Source of the DNA: Bacteroidota bacterium
Lineage (GTDB): Bacteria; Bacteroidota; Bacteroidia; 2-12-FULL-35-15
Direction: 5' to 3'
DNA: 64,000 nt
Assembly: GCA_003151815.1 (NCBI GenBank)
Contig: PLYN01000045.1
Coordinates: forward strand, 208,593-272,592
Shown here: in pieces, positions 55,862 through 63,968 of the stretch
How positions within the stretch are numbered: the stretch's first letter is position 1
How the letters are laid out: each line of letters opens with the position of its first letter
Program-made: the position numbers and the translations under genes
The notes under the pieces: model-generated
Told to the model about the DNA's origin: nothing
The model's input: only the letters and a program-made list of their open reading frames with translations
The model's database searches: none

Positions 55862-57133
55862 CTAATTTATCAAATCAAAGCCTGTATAAGGTATCAATAC
55901 TTTCGGGATTTTTATTCCTTCAGGTGTTTGATTATTTTCTAACATTGTTGCAACGATACGTGGCAATGCCAAAGCGCTACCATTCAACGTATGTGCCAAT
56001 TGAGCTTTTGAATCACCTTCTTTAAAACGCAATTTTAAACGATTGCTTTGAAATGTTTCGAAATTAGATACAGAACTCACTTCCAACCATTTTTCCTGAG
56101 CTGCAGAAAACGTTTCAAAATCGTATGTTAAAGCAGATCCGAAACTCATATCACCTCCACAAAGTTTAAGTATGCGGAAAGGTAATTCCAGATCACGCAA
56201 CAAACCTGCTACATATTCACGCATATCCTCTAATGTTTCATATGATTTATCAGGATGAGCAATTTGTACAATTTCTACTTTATCAAATTGGTGCAAACGG
56301 TTTAATCCACGAACATCTTTCCCGTAGCTTCCTGCTTCTCTGCGAAAGCAAGGTGTATAGCCACACATTTTAATTGGCAACTGATTTGTTTTTACGATCA
56401 CATCACGATAAATATTTGTGATGGGAACTTCAGCTGTTGGTATTAAATATAAATTATCAATAGTTGCATGATACATTTGACCTTCTTTATCCGGCAGCTG
56501 GCCTGTTCCATAACCGGATGCCTCGTTCACCATGATTGGTGGCTGTATTTCTAAATAACCTGCTGCTGTTGCTTTATCTAAAAAGAAATTAATCAAAGCA
56601 CGTTGTAAACGAGCTACTTTACCTTTGTATACAGGGAATCCGGCACCTGTTAATTTTACGCCCAATTCAAAATCAATTAAATCATATTGCTCAGCAAGCT
56701 CCCAGTGCGGTTTTGCACCTTTATGTAATGTTGGAATTTCCCCCTCCTGAAAAACATTTTCGTTATCAGCAGGAGTTTTACCTTTTGGTACTTTAAAACT
56801 TGGTGTATTGGGAACTTTTTCCAATATTTCACGTTGCTTTAGTTCTATCTCATAAAGATTTTTTGCAAGTGCAGAAGAGCTTTCTTTAAGTGCAACACTT
56901 TTATTTTTCAATTCATCTGCCTCCGCCTTTTTGCCTTGTTTGTATAGGTCTCCAACTTGTTTAGCTATTATGTTTGCTTCATTCAACAATGAATCCAACT
57001 CATTCTGGGTGCGTCTGCGATCATTATCCAATTCAAGAACCTGATCAAGGATCACTTTTGCATCAAAATTTTTAATGGCCAAACGTTCGATGGCTTCTTC
57101 CTTGTTTTCGCGTATATAATTGAGTTGTAGCAT
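55862..57133 (-). CDS. serS: Seryl-tRNA synthetase
   Basis: A 423-residue class II aminoacyl-tRNA synthetase. The N-terminal coiled coil (about 1-110) that grips the tRNA long arm is followed by the catalytic domain: motif 2 CFRREAGSYGKDVRGLNRLH (about 257-276) and motif 3 NGSALALPRIVATMLENNQ near 385-403. TAEVPITN and LCGGDMSFGSALTYD fit the serine and ATP pockets. Length is standard. It is transcribed from the minus strand; a degenerate repeat lies just beyond its stop at about 55795-55860. Confidence 0.96.
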   Translation of the reverse strand: MLQLNYIRENKEEAIERLAIKNFDAKVILDQVLELDNDRRRTQNELDSLLNEANIIAKQVGDLYKQGKKAEADELKNKSVALKESSSALAKNLYEIELKQREILEKVPNTPSFKVPKGKTPADNENVFQEGEIPTLHKGAKPHWELAEQYDLIDFELGVKLTGAGFPVYKGKVARLQRALINFFLDKATAAGYLEIQPPIMVNEASGYGTGQLPDKEGQMYHATIDNLYLIPTAEVPITNIYRDVIVKTNQLPIKMCGYTPCFRREAGSYGKDVRGLNRLHQFDKVEIVQIAHPDKSYETLEDMREYVAGLLRDLELPFRILKLCGGDMSFGSALTYDFETFSAAQEKWLEVSSVSNFETFQSNRLKLRFKEGDSKAQLAHTLNGSALALPRIVATMLENNQTPEGIKIPKVLIPYTGFDLIN

Positions 57134-57249
57134 AAATATTTTAATGTGCTAATTTATTAATGTGAAGATGTGCTAATGTGAAAATTACCAATTATACTGA
57201 ATATATTCTCAAATTAACAGGAACGCAAAACTACAAAATCAATAGTTTT

Positions 57250-57291
57250 AAAAAATAAAATCTCCTAAACTTCGGTTGAAGCTGAGGAGAT
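57250..57291 (-). terminator. Terminator after rpmA
   Basis: On the minus strand ATCTCCTCAGCTTC, loop AACC, GAAGTTTAGGAGAT forms a bulged stem followed by TTTTATTTTTT. It lies 22 bases after the rpmA stop. Confidence 0.85.
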
Positions 57292-57313
57292 CTTATCAAA
57301 ATTTTAGAATAAA

Positions 57314-57580
57314 TTATGCTTCTGCGGGAAACGGAACAATCGAAACATACGATTTATTATCACGTTTCTTTTTAAATTCTACAGTTCCATCAACTAAAGC
57401 AAACAAAGTATGATCTTTACCAATACCCATGTTTGCGCCCGGACGGTGTAATGTACCTCTTTGACGTACAATAATATTTCCTGAGATAGCTAACTGACCA
57501 CCATATATTTTAACGCCTAAACGTTTGCTATGTGATTCACGACCGTTGTTAGTACTACCGGCTCCTTTTTTATGTGCCAT
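57314..57580 (-). CDS. rpmA: Large subunit ribosomal protein L27 (bL27)
   Basis: An 88-residue ribosomal protein of the large subunit, near the peptidyl transferase centre. [20 protein letters not shown] is the classic N-terminus, without the cleavable extension of Firmicutes; [14 protein letters not shown] (about 40-53) is the internal signature. It follows rplU by 79 bases, and the two form the usual rplU-rpmA pair. Confidence 0.97.
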   Translation of the reverse strand: MAHKKGAGSTNNGRESHSKRLGVKIYGGQLAISGNIIVRQRGTLHRPGANMGIGKDHTLFALVDGTVEFKKKRDNKSYVSIVPFPAEA

Positions 57581-57612
57581 TTTTTTAAGTTATAAATTAA
57601 AAGTTAAAAAGT

Positions 57613-57668
57613 TTTTAAGCCATTCTGTTAGCTAATTATTCAGCCATTCTGTTAGCTAATTATTCAGC
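57613..57668. repeat. 24-bp tandem duplication at the rplU stop
   Basis: On the minus strand GCTGAATAATTAGCTAACAG plus AATG is repeated twice directly, the first copy containing the rplU stop codon TAA. The period of 24 keeps frame. It looks like a recent duplication of the gene end. Confidence 0.85.
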
Positions 57669-58151
57669 CTTTTTGTTCGCTGCTGCCTTTTTAGGTGCCG
57701 CTGCTTTCTTTGGTGCTGCTGCTTTTTTAGGTGCTGCTTTCGCAACTGCTTTTTTAGGAGCCGGAGCTTCAACAGTTTCTACAACAGCAACTTTTGGAGC
57801 TTTTTTCTCTACCTTGATCTCATCTTTCAATGTTTCGCCTTTCGCTAAAACACCTTGGATAAGGATCTGAGACAATTGCTGACGGTGACCATTTGATTTT
57901 TGGTAACCTTTTCTGCGTTTTTTCTTGAATACGATGACTTTGTCACCTTTCAGATGGGCAAGTACTGTTGCAGCTACTTTTGCACCATCTACTGAAGGAG
58001 TTCCTATTTGAACTTTTCCATCGTTGTCGATCAACAATACTTTGTCGAACTCAACTTTAGACCCTTCGCTAGCTTCTAGGCGGTTCACATAAACTTTCGT
58101 TCCACGTGTTACCTTAAATTGTTGCCCGGCTATTTCTACGATTGCGTACAT
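57660..58151 (-). CDS. rplU: Large subunit ribosomal protein L21 (bL21) with Ala/Lys tail
   Basis: A 163-residue ribosomal protein. Residues 1-103 are the normal L21 core ([16 protein letters not shown] at the start; [20 protein letters not shown] near 80-100). The remaining 60 residues are a low-complexity [15 protein letters not shown] tail, a common but variable Bacteroidota feature that should be disordered and RNA-binding. The gene has a well-spaced promoter (58203-58233) and a hairpin in its leader (58179-58197). Confidence 0.96.
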   Translation of the reverse strand: MYAIVEIAGQQFKVTRGTKVYVNRLEASEGSKVEFDKVLLIDNDGKVQIGTPSVDGAKVAATVLAHLKGDKVIVFKKKRRKGYQKSNGHRQQLSQILIQGVLAKGETLKDEIKVEKKAPKVAVVETVEAPAPKKAVAKAAPKKAAAPKKAAAPKKAAANKKAE

Positions 58152-58178
58152 TTTTTAAGTTTTTGGGTTAATAATTAT

Positions 58179-58197
58179 CCAAGAAAATTTTTCTTGG
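58179..58197 (-). promoter_or_regulatory. Perfect palindrome in the rplU leader
   Basis: CCAAGAAAATTTTTCTTGG is a perfect 9+1+9 palindrome between the -7 element and the rplU start codon, about 30 bases upstream of the ATG. In RNA it would form a small hairpin with a loop of AU. It could be an L21 autoregulatory site or an operator. No known family is asserted. Confidence 0.5.
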
Positions 58198-58202
58198 GGC
58201 GA

Positions 58203-58233
58203 CGAAATTAAGAATTTATTTGATTGTGGCAAA
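58203..58233 (-). promoter_or_regulatory. rplU-rpmA promoter
   Basis: On the minus strand TTTG (58230-58233) and TAATTTCG (58203-58210) are separated by 19 bases, matching the Bacteroidota -33 TTTG and -7 TAnnTTTG arrangement with one mismatch. Transcription would start about 7 bases further on, before the palindrome at 58179. Confidence 0.6.
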
Positions 58234-58307
58234 GGTTTTTTTGAAAATTTGTTGGATTTATAGTGAATTTGGCCATTCTTCCGTTTTGAAAACTATATGC
58301 AGAAGTT

Positions 58308-59507
58308 TTATTGCACCACTATTTTTTTATTAACCACCTGCTCATTACTATCAATTACCTGAATAAAATAAATCCCCTCCTTCATTTCTCCTTTTTCTAT
58401 TGTCAGTTGTTTACCGGTAAGATTGATCGTTTTTATTTCTTTACCCAACACATCCATTATTTTGATGATTGTATTTTTTTGTTCTTCAGTAAAAGTAACG
58501 GTGGTTTGTGAACTGAAAGGATTTGGCGCTATCAGCAGTTCATTCCTTTTCATTATGTAATTTATGCTTGTCGCAGTTTGAGAAAAATAGTACGTGCTAT
58601 CACCATTCGTTATTGCGGTGCCGGTGCTATTCCAATTTTTATATGAATCAGTTATGATGAAATTCTTGGCATCATAGGTAGAATTGTCCTGAAAGGATTT
58701 CACCCACGCGCTGCCGTTCCAACTTTGGTCCAATTCACTTGTGAGATTATTGTTGGCATCATAAATATAAGTTCCTTGAGAGGCATTCACCCAGGTGCTA
58801 CCGTTCCATTTTTGCTCTAAGAAACCTGACTGATTACCACTGGCATCGTATGAATTGATATCTTTCAGAGAATCTGCCCAAACGCTGCCATGCCAACTTT
58901 GACCTATGTCTGTTACCTGCTTGGCGATGGAATCGTAAGTATAGTTATCCTGATAATAATTCACCCAAGTGCTACCACTCCAGGTTTGACCTATGTCACT
59001 TGTCCTGTTGCCATTGACGTCGTAGGTATAGTTATCCTGATAGGAATTCACCCAGATACTTCCATTCCAAGTTTTATACAAATCATTTGTCCGATTATTA
59101 TTCGAATCGCAAGTATATACATCTTGAAAGGAATTCACCCAAACATTGCCGTTCCATGTTTGATATACCTGGCTTGTTAAATTATTGTTCACATCATAGG
59201 TATAGGAATATTTAGTGGAATCGACCCAGGAATTGTTGATCCGACTTTTGTTTACATCACTTGTCACGTTACCATTGGCACCATAAAAAGCAATATCTTT
59301 ACTATTCAACTTCCATCCAAGGCTTAGCGAATCCCATTTCCAATTATACGTACTGTCGATTACCTGAGTTAACGATCGCAGATAAGATGTTGGATGTTGG
59401 ATGTGTTCCGAATTTATTGTGGAATGAACCTTGAATATTGGTAGTTTGCTTTGTGCAAAAAAATTAATTGTTAATGTGAGTAATACAAAAAGGAGCGCTT
59501 TTTTCAT
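58308..59507 (-). CDS. T9SS-exported protein with six 29-residue repeats
   Basis: A 399-residue protein with signal peptide (MKKALLFVLLTLTINFFAQS). Residues 117-290 are six tandem 29-residue repeats built on TWNGSxWVNSxQDxYTYD and a turn with NNNxTS; a degenerate repeat precedes and follows. The unit recalls YD-repeat (RHS-like) motifs but lacks a toxin domain. The C-terminus (about 325-399) is a type A T9SS sorting domain: IAPNPFSSQTTVTF, then LGKEIKTINL, EGIYFIQVID and final KKIVVQ. It is surface-exposed or secreted. Host-binding or matrix role is guesswork. Confidence 0.85.
   Translation of the reverse strand: MKKALLFVLLTLTINFFAQSKLPIFKVHSTINSEHIQHPTSYLRSLTQVIDSTYNWKWDSLSLGWKLNSKDIAFYGANGNVTSDVNKSRINNSWVDSTKYSYTYDVNNNLTSQVYQTWNGNVWVNSFQDVYTCDSNNNRTNDLYKTWNGSIWVNSYQDNYTYDVNGNRTSDIGQTWSGSTWVNYYQDNYTYDSIAKQVTDIGQSWHGSVWADSLKDINSYDASGNQSGFLEQKWNGSTWVNASQGTYIYDANNNLTSELDQSWNGSAWVKSFQDNSTYDAKNFIITDSYKNWNSTGTAITNGDSTYYFSQTATSINYIMKRNELLIAPNPFSSQTTVTFTEEQKNTIIKIMDVLGKEIKTINLTGKQLTIEKGEMKEGIYFIQVIDSNEQVVNKKIVVQ
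58638..59159 (-). repeat. Six 87-bp coding repeats
   Basis: Six tandem copies of an 87-bp unit encode 29-residue repeats (TWNGNVWVNSFQDVYTCD, SWNGSAWVKSFQDNSTYD and others). The period is exact and the units are diverged, so the array is not brand-new. Confidence 0.85.
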
Positions 59508-59628
59508 TTGATTTTATTTTAAAATTTTTCAGTACAAAAGTAAAAAACAATTACATGCAAAAAAGCATTAATTGCTAAAAGCAATATTATTTCAAAAAAG
59601 CAATTTCGGATTTGAATAAAAGGAGTTC

Positions 59629-60537
59629 TTAAAGCTCTTCTTTTACTTCTGAAAACGATAAGGATTCGCGTTTCTTATTCACCAGAAACACTCCGATTAA
59701 AATTAAACCTATCCATGCAAGATGCAATGGCAATACCACTTCATTATCCCAAAGACCCCAACCCATGGCAACTATCGGCAATAAATAAGTTACAGAAGTT
59801 GCAAATAGTGTACCTGATCTACCAATCAAAATGTTAAACAGCACCACCGATATTACCGAACTAAACACGGCTAAAACAGTTATATAACCCAAACTTTGCA
59901 ATGCCATCGGATTATTTGACAGCCGGTATGTAAAATCGGTTGTAAATAAATATGCTCCTGCAATGGGACCAACCAACACCATGGACCAAACTGTGCAGGA
60001 TATCGCATTGATGCCTCCTAAATATTTTTTAATGACACTTACAGCCAATGCGTTAAAAATAGCGGCCAACACTACAAAAAAACCATACCACACATTGGTA
60101 TTTATGGCTCCGCCTTTGCTTACTATCAATAAACCTATTGCTCCGCAAAAACCAATAAAAATACCCACTATATTTATCCAGCCGGGTTTTTCTTTAAAAA
60201 AAAAGACGCCCATTATCAATGTAAATACGGGAGTTAGAGAGTTGAGCATTGCGGTAAGTGAACTGCTAATGCCATTTTGGGCGGCAGTAAATAAAAATGC
60301 GGGAATCAAACTACCAAACATCCCCATCCCCAAAAAGCCTTTCCAATGCTTCAGAAGCGACTTTTTTACATGTTTAAAAACCAAAGGAATTATAGAAAGG
60401 AAAGCAATGAATATTCGTAATGCAGCAACCTGATTGCTGGAATATACTTCCATCCCACGTTTCATCAGGATAAAAGAACTTCCCCACATGAGAGAAAGTA
60501 ATACAAGGATAAACCAATTCTGAAAATTTTTATTCAC
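59629..60537 (-). CDS. EamA/DMT-family transporter
   Basis: A 302-residue ten-helix inner-membrane protein of the drug/metabolite transporter superfamily, made of two EamA domains (about 8-140 and 150-290). It begins NWFILVLLSLMWGSSFILMK and has GMFGSLIPAFLFTAAQNGIS and a matching second-half block. Chosen start is GTG 60537 (MNKNFQNW); an earlier GTG at 60567 lies in a repeat and is less likely. Substrate unknown; amino acids or nucleotide-sugars are usual for the family. Confidence 0.85.
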   Translation of the reverse strand: MNKNFQNWFILVLLSLMWGSSFILMKRGMEVYSSNQVAALRIFIAFLSIIPLVFKHVKKSLLKHWKGFLGMGMFGSLIPAFLFTAAQNGISSSLTAMLNSLTPVFTLIMGVFFFKEKPGWINIVGIFIGFCGAIGLLIVSKGGAINTNVWYGFFVVLAAIFNALAVSVIKKYLGGINAISCTVWSMVLVGPIAGAYLFTTDFTYRLSNNPMALQSLGYITVLAVFSSVISVVLFNILIGRSGTLFATSVTYLLPIVAMGWGLWDNEVVLPLHLAWIGLILIGVFLVNKKRESLSFSEVKEEL

Positions 60538-60558
60538 GGGAGAGACATTAATAAAAAA

Positions 60559-60703
60559 ATGGAACACAGATGACGCAGATAATTAAGATAAGGAATGATT
60601 TTTTATTTGTTTGAATAATAAAATGTTCCTATAGTTATTTGGATACATAAATTTTTTATCTTTTTTTATCATAAAAATCTGCGTCACCTATGTTCTATTC
60701 TAA
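60559..60703. repeat. Family G inverted repeat between aminotransferase and transporter
   Basis: The left arm ATGGAACACAGATGACGCAG (60559) and right arm CTGCGTCACCTATGTTCTAT (60680) pair over about 25 bases with two mismatches. The right arm begins at the TAG stop of the aminotransferase gene. Confidence 0.75.
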
Positions 60704-61854
60704 ATCCTGTTTAATATTTCTGCCGCTTTTTCTAAAGTCTCCTCCCTCTTGGCAAAACAAAAACGCAATACATGATTATCCACCGCCTCATGATAAAATA
60801 CGGAAATGGGAATGGATGCAATACCAAATTCCTTTATTAATCTAACCGCAAAATCAGTATCTTTTTCCTTGCTGATCTCCTTATACCGAAGCAACTGAAA
60901 ATAAGTCCCGGCAGAAGGTTCAAATTGAAATTTTGAATTTTTAATTAATTCAATAAAATGATCTCTCTTCTTCTGATAAAAATTTCCAAGTTCTAAATAA
61001 TTGTCTTTCTTTTTTAAGAAATCAGCCAAAGCATATTGTATAGGGGTGTTGCAGGAAAACACCAAAAACTGATGAACCTTTCTAAATTCCGCCGTCAGCT
61101 TTTTAGGTGCCACACAATACCCCATTTTCCATCCTGTTGCATGAAATGTTTTGCCAAATGATGAAATTATAATACTGCGCTCTGCCAATTTTGGAAACCG
61201 CGCTATGCTCTGATGTTCATATCCATCAAAAATGATATGCTCGTATACTTCATCACTTATAATAACAATATCAGTACCTTGTGTTAGCTTCTCCAACTTT
61301 GCCATATCTCTTGATGACATGATACTTCCGGTTGGATTGTGTGGCGTATTAATAATGATCATCTTGGTGCGATGATTGATCATCTTTTTCACTTCTTCCC
61401 AATCTATTGAATAATTGGGTGCTTTGAGTGAAACGTACATTGTTTTTCCACCATTTAATTCAATTGCGGGTTGATAACAATCATACGCCGGTTCAAAAAT
61501 AATTACTTCATCATTTTCCCGGACAATGGCTGTAATAGCAGTAAATATAGCTTGTGTAGCGCCAGATGTAATTGTAATTTCTGATTCAGGGTCATATTTT
61601 GCAGAATAAATATCCTCCGTTTTCTCTGCCAATATCTTGCGAAGGCTCATCAATCCCTCCATTGGAGCATATTGATTATGACCGGTCATCATATATTTAT
61701 TTACAAGACCAATCAATTCTTCGTTGCAACTAAAATCGGGAAACCCCTGAGAAAGATTAATGGCATTATTATCAGCAGCCAATTTACCCATTATTGTAAA
61801 TATGGTAGTGCCCACATTCGGCAACTTGCTATTGATAAAATTCGGATAATTCAT
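60700..61854 (-). CDS. PLP-dependent methionine/kynurenine-type aminotransferase (YbdL-like)
   Basis: A 384-residue class I aminotransferase. ATG 61854 (MNYPNFINSKLPNVGTTIF) is preferred to a 21-residue longer frame; 384 residues equals the usual length of YbdL/kynurenine aminotransferase proteins. INLSQGFPDF (about 33-42), NTPHNPTGSIM (about 171-181), SDEVYEHIIF and the PLP-lysine block SSFGKTFHATGWKMGY (about 230-245) are present. Reaction: transamination of methionine or aromatic amino acids. Its TAG stop borders a family G repeat. Confidence 0.9.
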   Translation of the reverse strand: MNYPNFINSKLPNVGTTIFTIMGKLAADNNAINLSQGFPDFSCNEELIGLVNKYMMTGHNQYAPMEGLMSLRKILAEKTEDIYSAKYDPESEITITSGATQAIFTAITAIVRENDEVIIFEPAYDCYQPAIELNGGKTMYVSLKAPNYSIDWEEVKKMINHRTKMIIINTPHNPTGSIMSSRDMAKLEKLTQGTDIVIISDEVYEHIIFDGYEHQSIARFPKLAERSIIISSFGKTFHATGWKMGYCVAPKKLTAEFRKVHQFLVFSCNTPIQYALADFLKKKDNYLELGNFYQKKRDHFIELIKNSKFQFEPSAGTYFQLLRYKEISKEKDTDFAVRLIKEFGIASIPISVFYHEAVDNHVLRFCFAKREETLEKAAEILNRI

Positions 61855-61967
61855 AAATTTTTTTAGTCCGCTATATTTGCGCGTCAAAAATAAGGTATAT
61901 AAATATGCGATAACCAAATTTTAAAAATAAAACCTTCTTTTTTACTATTTAATTATTCGATTTAAAT

Positions 61968-61975
61968 TACTTTTG
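61968..61975 (+). promoter_or_regulatory. Probable -7 element of the SlyD-like gene
   Basis: TACTTTTG matches TAnnTTTG, 31 bases before ATG 62007. No good -33 TTG is visible. Confidence 0.4.
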
Positions 61976-62006
61976 TCGGCAATTAATAATTAAAAGACAT
62001 TATATA

Positions 62007-62513
62007 ATGACAATAGAAAACAACAAAGTAGTTTCTGTAAACTACCTTTTAACGAAAAAAAACACAGGTGAACAAGTGGAACAAACCAGTGTAGAGCATC
62101 CTTTTGTATTTATTTTTGGTACCGGTGGTTTATTGGAAGACTTCGAAACCAATTTAATCAACAAAAAAGCAGGCGACACGTTTGATTTTTTTATTGACCA
62201 TGCGCGCGGTTATGGTGTTCGTGATGAGCAATATCTTGTAAACATCCCTATCGAAGCCTTCTTAGGTGAAGATGGAAAATTTGATGAAGAAAATGTAAAA
62301 TTAGGAGTAACGCTTCCTATGGTGGATAATGAAGGAAACCCTTTATATGGAACGGTAATGGAAATTACTGATAAACATATTAAAATGGATTTTAATCATC
62401 CTTTGGCCGGACATGATCTGCATTTTAAAGGCGAAGTTCTTGAAGTAAGAGCAGCTACTGAAGAAGAACTGGCGCACGGACATGTTCATGGTGAACACGG
62501 ACATCATCATTAA
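62007..62513 (+). CDS. SlyD-like FKBP-type peptidyl-prolyl isomerase
   Basis: A 168-residue cytosolic prolyl isomerase and chaperone. VVSVNYLLTKKNTGEQ (about 8-23), the FIFGTGGLLEDFETNLINKK segment (about 37-56) and an IF (insert-in-flap) domain (about 67-125) are typical. The C-terminal HGHVHGEHGHHH tail should bind nickel or other divalent metals, as in SlyD. It has its own promoter and a strong terminator, so it is a single-gene unit. Confidence 0.92.
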   Translation: MTIENNKVVSVNYLLTKKNTGEQVEQTSVEHPFVFIFGTGGLLEDFETNLINKKAGDTFDFFIDHARGYGVRDEQYLVNIPIEAFLGEDGKFDEENVKLGVTLPMVDNEGNPLYGTVMEITDKHIKMDFNHPLAGHDLHFKGEVLEVRAATEEELAHGHVHGEHGHHH

Positions 62514-62532
62514 AGTTGTTTATAGAAATTAT

Positions 62533-62572
62533 AAAATTGGCGATTTTGGATAACAAAATTGCCAATTTTTTT
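62533..62572 (+). terminator. Intrinsic terminator of the SlyD-like gene
   Basis: AATTGGCGATTTTG, loop GATAA, CAAAATTGCCAATT forms a 14-bp stem with one G-T pair, followed by TTTTT. It begins about 20 bases after the stop codon. Confidence 0.92.
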
Positions 62573-62630
62573 ACACAAAAATCCGAAAAGGATTTTCTAC
62601 CTTCGCCCTCTATTTCTTAATTTTTTTTCC

Positions 62631-63329
62631 ATGCTCGAAAATATAAAAATTTCCAATGTTCTATTTCTTGATGTTGAAACGGCTCCGGTTGTTTATCAAT
62701 ATAAAGATATGGATGACAATAGCCGTAAACTCTGGGATACAAAATTTCGATATCAGCAATCAGAAAGTCCTGAAGAGCAATACAAAAAGGCGGGCGTTTA
62801 TGCAGAGTTCGCAAAAGTAATTTGCATTTCTGTTGGCTTTTTTAATGAAGAAAATTTTCGTATTAAATCATTTTGCGGTGATAATGAAAAAAAAATATTG
62901 CAGGATTTTTCCACACTTTTAAATACGCATTACAATGGTAAAGAACATTTGCTCTGTGCTCATAATGGCAAGGAATTCGACTTTCCTTTTTTATGCAGAC
63001 GCATGTTAGTTAATGGCGTTAAGCTCCCTAAAATGTTGGATATTGCTGGCAAAAAACCATGGGAGATTAATCATTTAGACACAATGGAATTATGGAAGTT
63101 CGGAGATTATAAAAGCTATACATCATTAAATTTGCTTGCTAATATTTTTAATATCCCCACACCAAAAGACGATATTGACGGAAGTGATGTTGCCCGTGTA
63201 TATTGGGAAGACAGGAACCTCGAACGCATCGCCATTTATTGTCAGAAAGATGTTATCACCGTTGCACAACTGTTATTAAAATTTAAAGGTGAACAATTAA
63301 TTGCAACGGAAAATATCGTTTATATTTAA
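62631..63329 (+). CDS. DEDDy-type 3'-5' exonuclease
   Basis: A 232-residue RNase H-fold exonuclease of the DNA polymerase B exo2-like family (DUF2400-like naming varies). FLDVETAP (about 12-19) carries the first Asp-Glu pair, CAHNGKEFDFPFL (about 103-115) the second Asp, and YCQKD (about 205-209) the YxxxD motif of the DEDDy class. ATG 62631 is chosen because it starts directly before the first strand; the frame extending to 62559 is upstream of the expected family start. Probable role: processing of nucleic-acid ends; the partner polymerase is unknown. Confidence 0.85.
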   Translation: MLENIKISNVLFLDVETAPVVYQYKDMDDNSRKLWDTKFRYQQSESPEEQYKKAGVYAEFAKVICISVGFFNEENFRIKSFCGDNEKKILQDFSTLLNTHYNGKEHLLCAHNGKEFDFPFLCRRMLVNGVKLPKMLDIAGKKPWEINHLDTMELWKFGDYKSYTSLNLLANIFNIPTPKDDIDGSDVARVYWEDRNLERIAIYCQKDVITVAQLLLKFKGEQLIATENIVYI

Positions 63330-63343
63330 GTTTATTTTCTTAC

Positions 63344-63351
63344 TATCTTTG
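63344..63351 (+). promoter_or_regulatory. -7 element of the gene at 63369
   Basis: TATCTTTG fits TAnnTTTG and lies 17 bases before the ATG. The -33 TTG is not seen, so this is supported by the -7 only. Confidence 0.5.
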
Positions 63352-63368
63352 TTCTATAAATTATCCTT

Positions 63369-63917
63369 ATGTTATCTTTCAGACTGCAACAAAAAAAAAT
63401 CGTACTATTATTTTTACCACTTCTTTTTATCATTTCTTCTTGCTCAGATTCCAAATCAAAACTGAAGGAATATGGACCCGTATTTCAAAGCGTAGTGCTT
63501 AGCGATGAAGGTGTTTTTCGTGGTTTTAATCTGGGCGACAATCAAGAGAAGGTTCAAAAAAACGAAACCGGCAAGCCTGTTGAAGAAGATAAAGGATATT
63601 TGTATTATGAATATAAATTAGATACAGTTGGTTCTTTCAATGTTACCTATAACTTTGATGATAAAGGGCTGAATGAAATTCAATCTGATATTTTCATCAA
63701 TAAAGCCGATCAGTCAGAAGCCATTTTTAACAAATTCAAAACCTATTTCGATCAGCATTATGGCGCAAGTGAATCACAAATGGGATTTAATGTATGGTCA
63801 GTGAAATCTGAAAAATACGATGAAATAAAAATCAGCATTAGCGATGAAAGTGCTGATTTCACAACTGATCAAGCTCCCGGAAAAATTTCTCTATGGATCT
63901 ATCCGAATAATAATTAA
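63369..63917 (+). CDS. Hypothetical lipoprotein
   Basis: A 182-residue protein with a basic N-terminus, hydrophobic segment and lipobox LFIISSC (Cys at about 25), so it should be lipid-anchored. The mature part has GFNLGDNQEKVQKNE (about 56-70), a pattern seen in small outer-membrane-facing beta proteins, and ends SLWIYPNNN. No known family was recognised; it might be an envelope lipoprotein that binds a partner. The remaining bases to the window end hold part of a family G repeat arm (63969-64000). Confidence 0.7.
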   Translation: MLSFRLQQKKIVLLFLPLLFIISSCSDSKSKLKEYGPVFQSVVLSDEGVFRGFNLGDNQEKVQKNETGKPVEEDKGYLYYEYKLDTVGSFNVTYNFDDKGLNEIQSDIFINKADQSEAIFNKFKTYFDQHYGASESQMGFNVWSVKSEKYDEIKISISDESADFTTDQAPGKISLWIYPNNN

Positions 63918-63968
63918 TATTTTATTCCTCCTCTTCCATTGTTCTTTTCAATTAACCCTCAGTTAATA

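Noticed and set aside
59963..60433. 156-residue frame opposite the DMT transporter
   Set aside because: Antisense to ten membrane helices, it only reflects codon bias.
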